Origin: Fluviicola sp.
GTDB taxonomy: Bacteria > Bacteroidota > Bacteroidia > Flavobacteriales_D > Crocinitomicaceae
Assembly: GCA_002734085.1 (NCBI GenBank)
Contig: NVXV01000019.1
Span: forward strand, 1 to 64,000
Reading direction: 5' to 3'
Length of the DNA: 64,000 nt
The number at the start of each line of letters is the position of its first letter. Position 1 is the first letter of the stretch. Of the stretch, positions 39,058 through 48,130 are shown in pieces. Under the pieces are notes generated by a model that did not search any database, was not told where the DNA came from, and saw only the letters and a list, made by a program, of their open reading frames with translations. The position numbers and the translations under genes are program-made.

Positions 39058-39816
39058 TTAATTATTAGGATTAATTCCTTCTTCTTTGAATTTCTCCATC
39101 ATATTCTCAAGTTCTTTTCCCTCTATTTTTTCACCTTTGTAGTAATACGTTCTTCCTGTCTCTTTTCCTGATGCATCGTAAGAAATCCACCAACCATGCT
39201 TACGGCGATTTTTCCACCTTTCTAAAATCATCAAACGCCCATTAGGGTGATATCTTTTAGCGGTTCCATCAAATCGACCATCTTTATAATTGCCTTCAAG
39301 TTTAGTTCCGCCGCCTGGGAAATATTCTTTTACAGGACCATTTAGTCTACCATTCACATAAATTGCCTCGCGCATCACTTCAACTCTTGTGTCTTCCAAT
39401 AACTCAGGAACATAGTAAGTTATTCTCTTACCATGCAAGACATCTTCTTTGTAGGTTTCTTTGAAGCTAATTCTACCAGAAGGACCGTAGTGTGTCCAAA
39501 CACTGTCTTTTTTAAAGTTCTTATATATTCCGAATGCCAGTAAGTTTTTATTCTCGTGATAAAAGTAGGCTTCACTTCTGGGACTATCCTCCTCATGAAT
39601 TATGATACTTTTTATTTTGTTTGAAGGATAATAATACACAAATTTACCAACAGGCTTATCATTCTCAAATTGACCTTTGTATTGAGGAACATTAGAACTT
39701 TCATAATACTTTATCCATTCTCCTTGTTTTCTCCCTTGTTTATCCACTTGATTTACTTGTGCGAAAAAAGTTAGTGGAAATACTACTATCACTAATATGT
39801 TTAAAATTTTCATCAT
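39058..39816 (-). CDS. exported MORN-type repeat protein (YwqK-like)
   Basis: Repeated 'G.W..Y...G......Y..G...G' units; signal peptide. Confidence 0.85.
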   Translation of the reverse strand: MMKILNILVIVVFPLTFFAQVNQVDKQGRKQGEWIKYYESSNVPQYKGQFENDKPVGKFVYYYPSNKIKSIIIHEEDSPRSEAYFYHENKNLLAFGIYKNFKKDSVWTHYGPSGRISFKETYKEDVLHGKRITYYVPELLEDTRVEVMREAIYVNGRLNGPVKEYFPGGGTKLEGNYKDGRFDGTAKRYHPNGRLMILERWKNRRKHGWWISYDASGKETGRTYYYKGEKIEGKELENMMEKFKEEGINPNN

Positions 39817-40376
39817 TTTATTTCATTCAAAATTAAAGCGAATTCCTTTAAGCTTTCTACAGTTAGATCAGGTTTTTCAGTAACAACCTCTTCAGAGTTT
39901 ATCAATACTGTCTTCATTCCAAGATTTGTTCCAAATTTAATATCACTATCGGTATCTCCAATCATAATGGATTTTTCAAAGTCTATATCTGGATCTATTT
40001 CTTTTGCTTCTAAAGCCATGGATTTATTTGGCTTCCTTCTATCGTTCTCTGCACCTCGCCTATTTATTGCTGTAAATATTGCATCAAATTCAAAATTTAT
40101 ATTTGATTTTAGTTCTTGGGACATATAACGATGAACTTCATCTAGGTTACGCTTAGACATGATTTTTTTTGCTACACCTTGTTGGTTCGTAACTAGAATT
40201 TTCTTATCAAATAAACCATTAAATATTTTTAAAGCATCAAAAACGCCTGCTTTGAACTTAAATTGATTTGGTGAGGTTATGTATCCTTCAAAGTTTCTTT
40301 CGTTAATTACACCGTCACGATCTAGAAACAGTGTCCATGATTTATCAATACGCCATTCTTTAACGATCAATGTCAT
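39813..40376 (-). CDS. HAD-IIIA family phosphatase (GmhB-like)
   Basis: 'LFLDRDGVINERNFEGYI', 'VTNQQGVAKKIMS', 'MIGDTDSDIKFGTNLGMKTVLI'. Confidence 0.88.
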   Translation of the reverse strand: MTLIVKEWRIDKSWTLFLDRDGVINERNFEGYITSPNQFKFKAGVFDALKIFNGLFDKKILVTNQQGVAKKIMSKRNLDEVHRYMSQELKSNINFEFDAIFTAINRRGAENDRRKPNKSMALEAKEIDPDIDFEKSIMIGDTDSDIKFGTNLGMKTVLINSEEVVTEKPDLTVESLKEFALILNEIK

Positions 40377-41335
40377 TCAAGGGTTTTTTCAATAAGATAC
40401 ACATTTCTCGAAGAAGAGTTACGACCTATCATTTCGGCAACAAAACCTGCCAAGAAAAATTGGGCTCCAATAATCATAGCCGTTAGCGCAACAAAAAATT
40501 CTGTTCGCTGTGCCAATAAAGGAGCTGGATTTCCAGAAAATAAGCTAACAGTTTTATCAACACCTAAATAAATAGCAAAACCAAATCCTATAATAAACAA
40601 TAGAGTTCCAATTGCTCCGAAAAAATGCATCGGTTTTTTTCCAAATTTCCCCATAAAAACAACAGAGAGTAAATCTAGAGGTCCATTCAAAAAACGATTT
40701 AATCCAAATTTTGTAGTACCGTATTTACGAGCTTGATGTTGAACTACTCTTTCTCCAATGCTAGAAAATCCAGCGTACTTTGCCAAGGGTGGAATATATC
40801 TATGCATATCACCATACACCTCTATACTTTTGACAACTGCAGATTTATACACTTTTAGACCGCAATTAAAGTCATGCAAATGAATCCCTGTCAATCTTCT
40901 TGCTGTCCAATTATATAATTTTGTTGGAATTGTTTTAGATAGAGGATCATATCTCTTTTTTTTCCATCCAGAGACTAAATCAAGGTCTTGGTCTTTCATC
41001 ATTTCAATCATAGGAGGAACTTCCTCTGGAGAATCTTGTAGATCAGCATCCATTGTGACGACATAATCACCAATAGCCATTTCAAACCCTTTCTGTAGTG
41101 CAGCTGATTTACCATAATTCCTTTGAAACTTAATGCCTTTCACATTTTCATTACGTCCTCTCAATTCCTCAATAACCGCCCAAGACTTATCTTTAGATCC
41201 ATCATCAATAAAAATAACTTCGTATGTAAAGTTGTTTTCTTTCATCACTCGAACAATCCAATCATGAAGCTCTGGCAACGATTCATCCTCATTAAACAAA
41301 GGAATCACTATTGATATCTCTATATTTTTATTCAT
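40373..41335 (-). CDS. glycosyltransferase family 2 (dolichol-P-mannose synthase-like) with C-terminal TM helices
   Basis: 'ISIVIPLFNEDESLPELHDWI', 'VVTMDADLQDSPEEVPPMIE', 'DFNCGLKVYK'. Confidence 0.93.
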   Translation of the reverse strand: MNKNIEISIVIPLFNEDESLPELHDWIVRVMKENNFTYEVIFIDDGSKDKSWAVIEELRGRNENVKGIKFQRNYGKSAALQKGFEMAIGDYVVTMDADLQDSPEEVPPMIEMMKDQDLDLVSGWKKKRYDPLSKTIPTKLYNWTARRLTGIHLHDFNCGLKVYKSAVVKSIEVYGDMHRYIPPLAKYAGFSSIGERVVQHQARKYGTTKFGLNRFLNGPLDLLSVVFMGKFGKKPMHFFGAIGTLLFIIGFGFAIYLGVDKTVSLFSGNPAPLLAQRTEFFVALTAMIIGAQFFLAGFVAEMIGRNSSSRNVYLIEKTLE

Positions 41336-41537
41336 GCTACAACAAAACTACATATTTTTTTCATGTTTCAACATGGAGTTATAACCAGAAACTATTAAAA
41401 ATCGAATTCACCAACCACAATTAATGTTTAATTCTTTAAAATTTAATTTTAATTCAAAAATCACTTTAACCAGCCATAAATAACACATATCCCATAAAAC
41501 AAAAAAGTCAATTAACTAATTATTAACGTTTTTCAAT

Positions 41538-41567
41538 TTGTTACTTCAAAATATTTTAATAATTTAG
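41538..41567 (+). promoter_or_regulatory. putative promoter TTG-N19-TAATTTAG, copy 1
   Basis: One mismatch to TAnnTTTG; TTG at 41538-41540; same spacing as copy 2. Confidence 0.5.
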
Positions 41568-41646
41568 CCCTGATTTAGGTGGTTAGGTTAGGTTGATTAG
41601 AAAGAGGGATAAAGGACGCTCGTCCACGTCCCTCTTTCGTTTTTTA
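41548..41646 (+). repeat. 99-bp direct repeat, copy 1
   Basis: Differs from copy 2 at two positions by eye; offset 184 bp. Confidence 0.95.
41568..41646 (+). ncRNA. putative small RNA (twin 1) with intrinsic terminator
   Basis: Promoter-like element, G-rich segment, hairpin GAAAGAGGGAU..GUCCCUCUUUC followed by G and TTTTTT. Confidence 0.5.
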
Positions 41647-41721
41647 CGCTACCTAATACTACTCTCATTATCAAATACTTGATATCTATTTGTGTTTTCA
41701 AGACAATTATGATTTATTCTT

Positions 41722-41751
41722 TTGATTATTTAAAATATTTTAATAACTTAG
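41722..41751 (+). promoter_or_regulatory. putative promoter TTG-N19-TAACTTAG, copy 2
   Basis: TTG at 41722-41724, identical spacing although the spacer and upstream bases differ. Confidence 0.5.
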
Positions 41752-41830
41752 CCCTGATTTAGGTGGTTAGGTTAGGTTGATTAGAAAGAGGGATAAAGGA
41801 CGCTCGTCCACATCCCTCTTTCGTTTTTTA
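41732..41830 (+). repeat. 99-bp direct repeat, copy 2
   Basis: See copy 1. Confidence 0.95.
41752..41830 (+). ncRNA. putative small RNA (twin 2) with intrinsic terminator
   Basis: Same architecture; G-to-A change turns a U-G pair into U-A in the hairpin. Confidence 0.5.
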
Positions 41831-41853
41831 TAAACTTTTAATTATTGAATAAA

Positions 41854-43140
41854 ATGAGTTTGAAATTTCTGCTTGCATTACTTTTGGTAAGTCCATATTG
41901 TATATCGCAATCCTACGACTACTATTATAATGGTGACACTTCAGATGTAACCACTTCACCTTCTTACGGCATTTGTCTTATGGGCGGTGCATCGGAAAAC
42001 GACCTTGGGGCGGAATGGTTTTTAAATCGCGCTGATGGCGGCAACATTTTAGTACTTAGAGCAAGTGGCTCTGATGGTTATCAAAACTATTTTTATAATG
42101 ATTTAGGTGTTACAGTACAGTCTGTTGAAACGATTGTCTTAAATAACGCTTCAGCAGCAAGTGACCCTTTCGTATTGAGCAGAATAGAAAATGCAGAGGC
42201 TATATGGTTAGCAGGCGGAGATCAATATTTATACGAATTGTATTTTAAAACAACTATGATTAAAACTCTTCTCAACGCACATATCAACACTAAAGGCGCA
42301 CCAATTGGAGGTACAAGTGCTGGAATGGCTGTTTTGGGAGAATTCTATTTTAACGCAGAAAACGGAACCATAACATCTAGTGATGCATTAAACAACCCCT
42401 ACCACACAAATTTAACAGTGGAATCAGATTTCATAAATATTCCTATTCTAGCGAACACAATTACTGACACACATTATGACAATCCTGATAGAAAAGGAAG
42501 ACATATTACATTCTTATCACGCATGCAAGAAGGTGATGTCAATGCAGATTACTTCGGAATAGCTTCGGATGAATTTGTAGCCATATGTATTGATGGCAAT
42601 GGAATTGCTACCGTTTATGGCGAATACCCAGACTATGAAGATAATGCGTACTTTATCAGAACAAATTGCGAAAGAACTCAACCTTCAGTCCTCCAGAGTA
42701 ACACACCTTTATCTTGGAATGGAAACGATCCAGCTATTTTAGCCTGTAACATAAAAGGGGCGGCGAATGGTCTAAATCAATTTAACTTAAATACATGGTT
42801 AGACATAAATGGTGGTAGCTGGGAAGGCTGGTCTGTAGATCAAGGTCAATTAATTACTGAGCAAATCCAGCATTCTGGATGTATTTCAAATGTTGGTGAG
42901 GTCAACATTGATAATACAACTACCGTGCTCTACCCCAACCCTGCGACAGATAAATTTTCTATCAATAGTAATCAAGATATAGTGAAAATTGAGATGTATG
43001 ATTTGAAAGGAAAACTTCTTTTGTCTAAACACAGTAGTAACTCTTTATCAATCAGTGAATTTAACAAAGGAGTCTATCAAGTTAAAGTATATTTATTGAA
43101 TAAAGAAACGGTCAATAGAAAATTAATGATCATAGACTAA
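41854..43140 (+). CDS. secreted cyanophycinase-like (peptidase S51) protein with T9SS C-terminal sorting domain
   Basis: 'GICLMGGASENDLGAEWFL', 'IWLAGGDQYLY', 'APIGGTSAGMAVLGE'; C-term 'YPNPATDKFSI...MYDLKGKLL...GVYQVKVY'; ATG at 41854. Confidence 0.88.
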   Translation: MSLKFLLALLLVSPYCISQSYDYYYNGDTSDVTTSPSYGICLMGGASENDLGAEWFLNRADGGNILVLRASGSDGYQNYFYNDLGVTVQSVETIVLNNASAASDPFVLSRIENAEAIWLAGGDQYLYELYFKTTMIKTLLNAHINTKGAPIGGTSAGMAVLGEFYFNAENGTITSSDALNNPYHTNLTVESDFINIPILANTITDTHYDNPDRKGRHITFLSRMQEGDVNADYFGIASDEFVAICIDGNGIATVYGEYPDYEDNAYFIRTNCERTQPSVLQSNTPLSWNGNDPAILACNIKGAANGLNQFNLNTWLDINGGSWEGWSVDQGQLITEQIQHSGCISNVGEVNIDNTTTVLYPNPATDKFSINSNQDIVKIEMYDLKGKLLLSKHSSNSLSISEFNKGVYQVKVYLLNKETVNRKLMIID

Positions 43141-43255
43141 CGACATATTTAACAAAAAACGGATTAAAACTTATTTTTATTAAAAAAAACTTAATTCAGG
43201 TAATAAAGTTTTATATATTTGCTTTAATCTTACTTAAGAATTGAAATTCAATCAA

Positions 43256-43741
43256 ATGAAATTACAGTATATCTTTATTTTCGCATTATTATTGACTGCC
43301 TCATGTGACAATACTGAGAAGGAGCAAGTTGATTCAGATAAAAAAACTAGTGAAAAAGTCATTAGTAATGATGAGGAACAAACTCCAGCAGAAAAGTTAT
43401 CAAAAAGATGGGTTCTTGTAAAAAGAACAAGCATCGACGGAGAAAAAGTTATTGAATTTGATGAGAATAACTCTTCAATCATTACTTTTTTTGAAGACAA
43501 TGGTTATTTCAGAGTGTATGACTCTTTAACTGATCACGACAAATCGCACGGAGTTAAGAAAATCGAACAACGTCAGTCAGGACAGTGGGAAATTACAAAC
43601 GACAAATTAATTTTACGTTATACACTTCCAGATACTGTTATTATTGAAGAACACATCGTTGAAAAATTAGAAGATTCAGAACTAATTTTAAAATCTACTG
43701 ATAAAGAACAGATTAACAAATACATTGTTAAACCTGAATAA
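43256..43741 (+). CDS. lipocalin-like lipoprotein
   Basis: Lipobox 'LLLTASC'; 'KLSKRWVLVKRTS...ENNSSIITFFEDNGYFRVYD...GQWEITNDKLIL'. Confidence 0.65.
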   Translation: MKLQYIFIFALLLTASCDNTEKEQVDSDKKTSEKVISNDEEQTPAEKLSKRWVLVKRTSIDGEKVIEFDENNSSIITFFEDNGYFRVYDSLTDHDKSHGVKKIEQRQSGQWEITNDKLILRYTLPDTVIIEEHIVEKLEDSELILKSTDKEQINKYIVKPE

Positions 43742-43765
43742 AATAATTAATACCGAATTGAATTA

Positions 43766-43799
43766 ACATCGTTCTGAATTAATGAACGGTGTTTTTTTT
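43766..43799 (+). terminator. intrinsic terminator
   Basis: ACATCGTTC/GAACGGTGT stem followed by TTTTTTT. Confidence 0.85.
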
Positions 43800-43819
43800 A
43801 TCCCATTAATTTCGTTCTA

Positions 43820-44026
43820 TTGAACTTCGATAAGCTAAAACTATATTTAAGAAGCCTACAGGGACCAACTAAATTCTTTGTTCGTTTAGTCTACCCTATT
43901 GTATTGTTTCTAATCATGTATTTTGTTTTCATCTATGGTTTGGGCATTGAAGCGTCTACCATTCAACTCGTATTTATCTTGATTTGGGCATTTTTAGAGT
44001 GGAAATTTTTTCTTAGTAATAAATAA
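43820..44026 (+). CDS. small two-TM protein of unknown function
   Basis: 68-aa ORF with two hydrophobic segments. Confidence 0.4.
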   Translation: MNFDKLKLYLRSLQGPTKFFVRLVYPIVLFLIMYFVFIYGLGIEASTIQLVFILIWAFLEWKFFLSNK

Positions 44027-44180
44027 TCAAAATAAGTACATAACGACCAAACTACACAACCTGTCAAGGTCATTCTCAAATAGTATAAAGTAACTTCAAT
44101 TGAATTTCTTTAAGCTTTATAGCATATTCAATTTAAAGCAGTTTCAAAACAAACTGAGAGGAGTTATTCCAATCAGCTCA

Positions 44181-46523
44181 CTACTGTTTTATAACTTTAT
44201 GCTTTTCAGTCCCAATCTGCAGTACATATATACCGTTAGTCAGTCTATCCGTATTTATAATTGTTAAATTGCCAGAAGTAGATGTCTCGACTTTCATAAT
44301 TTTTCCATTGAGATCAAAGAGGAAAATATCTCCTTCATATTCACCTTCAATAGTCAGTTTATCGTTAAATGGATTTGGATATACTGTGTGGCTTATCAAC
44401 TCATCCTTTTGCTCATCAATACTTAAAATATCCCCTTCTGAAACTCTGAAGTTATCAAATCCAGCCTCCGTAATATTTGAATAAGAGAAGAAATCTGAAG
44501 TACTAATAAACAATTGCATCGTTGAAGTTGGAGTTATAAAATCATTCACTTTTACAGATACAGGCACCCACTGTTCAAATAGAGATTCATCACTACCTTG
44601 GGCGTCAATCTCTACAAAATCTGAACCATTTGACAGAATAACTTTTAACGTATCGTTAAACGGAGTTTGCCCATAATAACAATAGAACCAACGCTCATAA
44701 TAAACGTGCGGATCACTCATTCCAGTCATATCAAATATGGGAGAAATAAGTGTTACCGTTCCATCAGAAACATTACCACTAATTCCGGGTTGATTATCTG
44801 TCACAAAAGCGTATTCACCACAATCTAGAGGAGAATCAACATTTGGGTTGGCATAATAATCTCCAACTTGCTCTCCTTGGGGAACACCTCTTTCCCATTG
44901 ACCAGAGGAAGCGTCAGAAGTTGTGGACCAACCAAAGTCAAAAGAAAAGTCATCATAATAACCATCTGGCAGCACGACTGTTATAGATACATTGTTTTCA
45001 TCAATAAAAATATCTTGACAACTCGTAACATAGCCCCACTTTCCAACGACCACATTATAGTTGTCGTCAAATACCAATGAAAAATCGGCAACACCTAAGC
45101 CATCTGTTGTTTGATTAAATTCATTGATACCGTGATCGAGTCTAACATCAGCATCTAAAATCGGATTACCGTTTTCATCTTCCACATTTACTGTAAAATC
45201 AAAATCTGGAATTGGAGTCAATTGAACATCTTGAATCACTGTATCTCCCGCAGTAAGTGTAGTTGAAATAGTTTGAGCTTCGTACCCATATTTCTCATAC
45301 AAAACATCGTAAGTACCAGATGCACCTACTCCAGTTTTATAGTCACCTCCCAAACTTGTTACTTCAACCTGAGGACTTCCAACGACTGTAACATCAACAC
45401 CTTGTATAGGATTACTTGTACTTGAATTTGTTACATTGCCTTCAAGTTTCGCACCATACGTATAGTTCGGACCTAAAACAAAAAGTCCGTTATCGATATC
45501 AGTGGCTAACAAAGTGCCTGAAGGAAAAAATGGATATGCTCCCCAATTACCAGTAGTTGAAGTAGAGGTCCCTGGATAAGTATCATACCTTCCGATTTCA
45601 ACCATATTAGACGGGTCTGAAACGTCGTGAATCACTACACCATCTGCATAATAAGAAGTCACTAGAAAATCACCTAGAACATGTGCGTTATGAGGAACAA
45701 CTGCATCCCCTGGACTCGATTGAATACGGTCAACTTCAAAAATATTATTTGGATCAGTCACATTGTACGCCGTGATGTACGCATCAGAAACTTCATCTGT
45801 AGTAAAAACATAATCACCATCTTCGCTTAACCAAATATTATGAGCGAAACTAGATGGGGTCTCTTTTGTACCCAAAAGGACAGGATTCGACTTGTCGGTA
45901 ACATCAACCATTGAGATAAACCCGTCATATACGTGTGCTAAATACATAATATCATTTTCAACAAAACCATCATGTACATACCAGTCCTCAAAAGAGCCTA
46001 CTTCGATTGGGTTCATAGGATCAGTGAATAAATCCAAGATAATTACACCTCCTTCGTCTCTACTTGAACCAAAAATATATCCGTAACCATTCTCGTCTAT
46101 ATATAAATTATGTGCTGAAGTCCACATACCTCCAGACGGTCCATAGTAGTTTGTAGTATTTGTAATAGTTCCTCCAGGCAGTGGAGACAAATCGATAATT
46201 TGCAAACCATCATTTCCTTCCGTTGTTATATATGCGTAATCTCCATTCACTTTTAAGTCTCTCCAAGTACTATTTGAACCCGACAGCCAAAAAATTTCAG
46301 TTGGATTTGTTGGGTCCGTAACATCAAGTACTGAAACACCTTTTTCAGCACCGACTAAAGCATATTCATTTCCATCTTCATCTACATATCCCCAAACGTC
46401 ATTCAATGCTGTATTGTGGAGAGATTGATAATTAACATGACTTAATAAGTCTATATTCACGCCTTGGCTGTTTACATTATAAGATGTAAATAAAATCAGT
46501 ATAAAAATTAAAGTATTCTTCAT
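44181..46523 (-). CDS. choice-of-anchor B / LVIVD-repeat secreted protein with T9SS C-terminal domain
   Basis: Repeated 'VLDVTDPTNP', 'MVDVTDKSNPVLLG', 'IHDVSDPSNMVEIG'; C-term 'VYPNPFNDKLTIEG...LFDLNGKIM...NGIYVLQI'. Confidence 0.88.
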   Translation of the reverse strand: MKNTLIFILILFTSYNVNSQGVNIDLLSHVNYQSLHNTALNDVWGYVDEDGNEYALVGAEKGVSVLDVTDPTNPTEIFWLSGSNSTWRDLKVNGDYAYITTEGNDGLQIIDLSPLPGGTITNTTNYYGPSGGMWTSAHNLYIDENGYGYIFGSSRDEGGVIILDLFTDPMNPIEVGSFEDWYVHDGFVENDIMYLAHVYDGFISMVDVTDKSNPVLLGTKETPSSFAHNIWLSEDGDYVFTTDEVSDAYITAYNVTDPNNIFEVDRIQSSPGDAVVPHNAHVLGDFLVTSYYADGVVIHDVSDPSNMVEIGRYDTYPGTSTSTTGNWGAYPFFPSGTLLATDIDNGLFVLGPNYTYGAKLEGNVTNSSTSNPIQGVDVTVVGSPQVEVTSLGGDYKTGVGASGTYDVLYEKYGYEAQTISTTLTAGDTVIQDVQLTPIPDFDFTVNVEDENGNPILDADVRLDHGINEFNQTTDGLGVADFSLVFDDNYNVVVGKWGYVTSCQDIFIDENNVSITVVLPDGYYDDFSFDFGWSTTSDASSGQWERGVPQGEQVGDYYANPNVDSPLDCGEYAFVTDNQPGISGNVSDGTVTLISPIFDMTGMSDPHVYYERWFYCYYGQTPFNDTLKVILSNGSDFVEIDAQGSDESLFEQWVPVSVKVNDFITPTSTMQLFISTSDFFSYSNITEAGFDNFRVSEGDILSIDEQKDELISHTVYPNPFNDKLTIEGEYEGDIFLFDLNGKIMKVETSTSGNLTIINTDRLTNGIYVLQIGTEKHKVIKQ

Positions 46524-46548
46524 AGTTTCTTTGTGATTACTGCAGTAA

Positions 46549-46653
46549 TTATAAAAAGAAAATTGCAGCTATTATAAAAATTAATATTATTACTAAGTAT
46601 TGCCAAATATCAACAAAGTAAGGATGATATTTCTTAAACAACTTCTTAACCAT
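46549..46653 (-). CDS. 34-aa single-TM protein
   Basis: MVKKLFKKYHPYFVDIWQYLVIILIFIIAAIFFL; start 10 nt after the upstream stop; called in the track as part of a longer ORF. Confidence 0.5.
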   Translation of the reverse strand: MVKKLFKKYHPYFVDIWQYLVIILIFIIAAIFFL

Positions 46654-46663
46654 TACGTGCAAT

Positions 46664-47428
46664 TTAGTGATTTCGTTTGAATTCTGAGAAATTCTGGAAG
46701 TTAATATGTTTAAGTGTAGCTTTGGTTGAGTTAAAAACTGATTTTGCTGATTTCTTTGTAGGAGTTGGATACACACAAATCAATTTATAATCGTTTAGTA
46801 CTTCAGCAATCGTTTCTAATTCATACTTTTTCTTTGAAATATTTGCATCAGATAAATTAAAATCAATTGTTTTAACTGCAGTTTTCTTTGAATGATTAAC
46901 CAAATCCACTTTAAAACTTAACTTGATCTTTTCGCTCAACTGGTTGATTGGAAGATCTCTGTCCCAATCCAGAAATCTGTTTGACTGGTAAAGTGCTTTC
47001 CATTTTAAGTGAAATACAGGTCGATTTCGACTTGATTTAGCAATTTTCTCGCCCAATATTTTTTGTACAAGTTGTTCGTAAAAAGCTTCATTCAACCATT
47101 CGTTTACGGATACAGGATCTGAATATTTAATCGCTCCCTTTGTGAGTTTACTCAGTCTAGCAAACTCCTCTTGCGAGTAATGCGGGTTAAAAAGCATTAA
47201 TTCATTATTGCTCTTTCTATAATTCTCAATTTTTTGCTTTAATGATTTCAAATGTCTTTGGAGCGCTAAAAACGTATTTTTATGAACACTGTGCTTCAGT
47301 AATTTCAAACGCTGATCAGAAAGATAAAAGAATGGTCCCTCTCCTCCACCAAGGAACAATCCAACTGCAAGGTGCTCGTCTGTTATTGAATTTGTTTTAA
47401 CATAAATAATTGAATAAAAAGTTTCCAT
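46664..47428 (-). CDS. protein of unknown function (possibly DUF3037-like)
   Basis: 'FYSIIYVKTNSITDEHLAVGLFLGGGEGPFFYLSDQRLKLLK'; adjacent to the next ORF. Confidence 0.5.
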   Translation of the reverse strand: METFYSIIYVKTNSITDEHLAVGLFLGGGEGPFFYLSDQRLKLLKHSVHKNTFLALQRHLKSLKQKIENYRKSNNELMLFNPHYSQEEFARLSKLTKGAIKYSDPVSVNEWLNEAFYEQLVQKILGEKIAKSSRNRPVFHLKWKALYQSNRFLDWDRDLPINQLSEKIKLSFKVDLVNHSKKTAVKTIDFNLSDANISKKKYELETIAEVLNDYKLICVYPTPTKKSAKSVFNSTKATLKHINFQNFSEFKRNH

Positions 47429-48130
47429 TTACAATTTCAATATATAGTTTTTAAGTTCTGCGTTTGTATAATTCATGAATTCGGGATCAAAACATTTCTG
47501 CATTTCATTCCAGTAGATATTTCTAACTTCAGGATACAGACTCACGCGGTACTTTAAATCTGCTTTTAATTTATTGTGATTTAACGCTTCAAAATCTTCC
47601 AAATAAACCAGTAAATCATTTTTCATGTGCTTAAAAAACGAACTAATTCCTGCTAAAGTCATTCCCAGTTGAGCTGGGGTGGTTGGTTCAAACGATAATA
47701 AGGTGAATTCGTTTTCAGGAACTGGGTGAATAGCAAATTGATTCTTTTTTCCTGCTAGGATATATCTTTTACTTCCATTAAACAAAGGAAAGTACAAATC
47801 AACGAGAAAACTAGAGAATAAAGTCTTAGGAGACAAAAACTGATTGAACTTTCTTTTTGAATCCCAGAGAAATACATTCCACGAATCAAATTCTGCTGCT
47901 CCGTCTATTTCCTGGTAACAATAGTACTTTTTACCTTTCAAATTAAAAACACCAACTTTTAATCGATCAATTTTAAAATGCTTAGACAAAAAATCTAGAA
48001 TCTCATTAGAAGTTCTAATATTATTATCTACTGGTCGATATAAAGTATAGGTTTCTAAATCTTTGGTTAATAGTACGGTTGGGTCACCTAAAACACTATT
48101 AGAAATTGTCAAAGGACTCAACTCTTCCAT
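47429..48130 (-). CDS. protein of unknown function
   Basis: ORF abuts neighbours on both sides; no motif recognised. Confidence 0.55.
   Translation of the reverse strand: MEELSPLTISNSVLGDPTVLLTKDLETYTLYRPVDNNIRTSNEILDFLSKHFKIDRLKVGVFNLKGKKYYCYQEIDGAAEFDSWNVFLWDSKRKFNQFLSPKTLFSSFLVDLYFPLFNGSKRYILAGKKNQFAIHPVPENEFTLLSFEPTTPAQLGMTLAGISSFFKHMKNDLLVYLEDFEALNHNKLKADLKYRVSLYPEVRNIYWNEMQKCFDPEFMNYTNAELKNYILKL

Noticed and set aside
39058-39816. Toxin-antitoxin system suggested by the 'YwqK antitoxin' label often attached to MORN proteins
   Set aside because: No adjacent toxin gene; neighbours are a lipoprotein and a sugar phosphatase. Best treated as an exported MORN protein.
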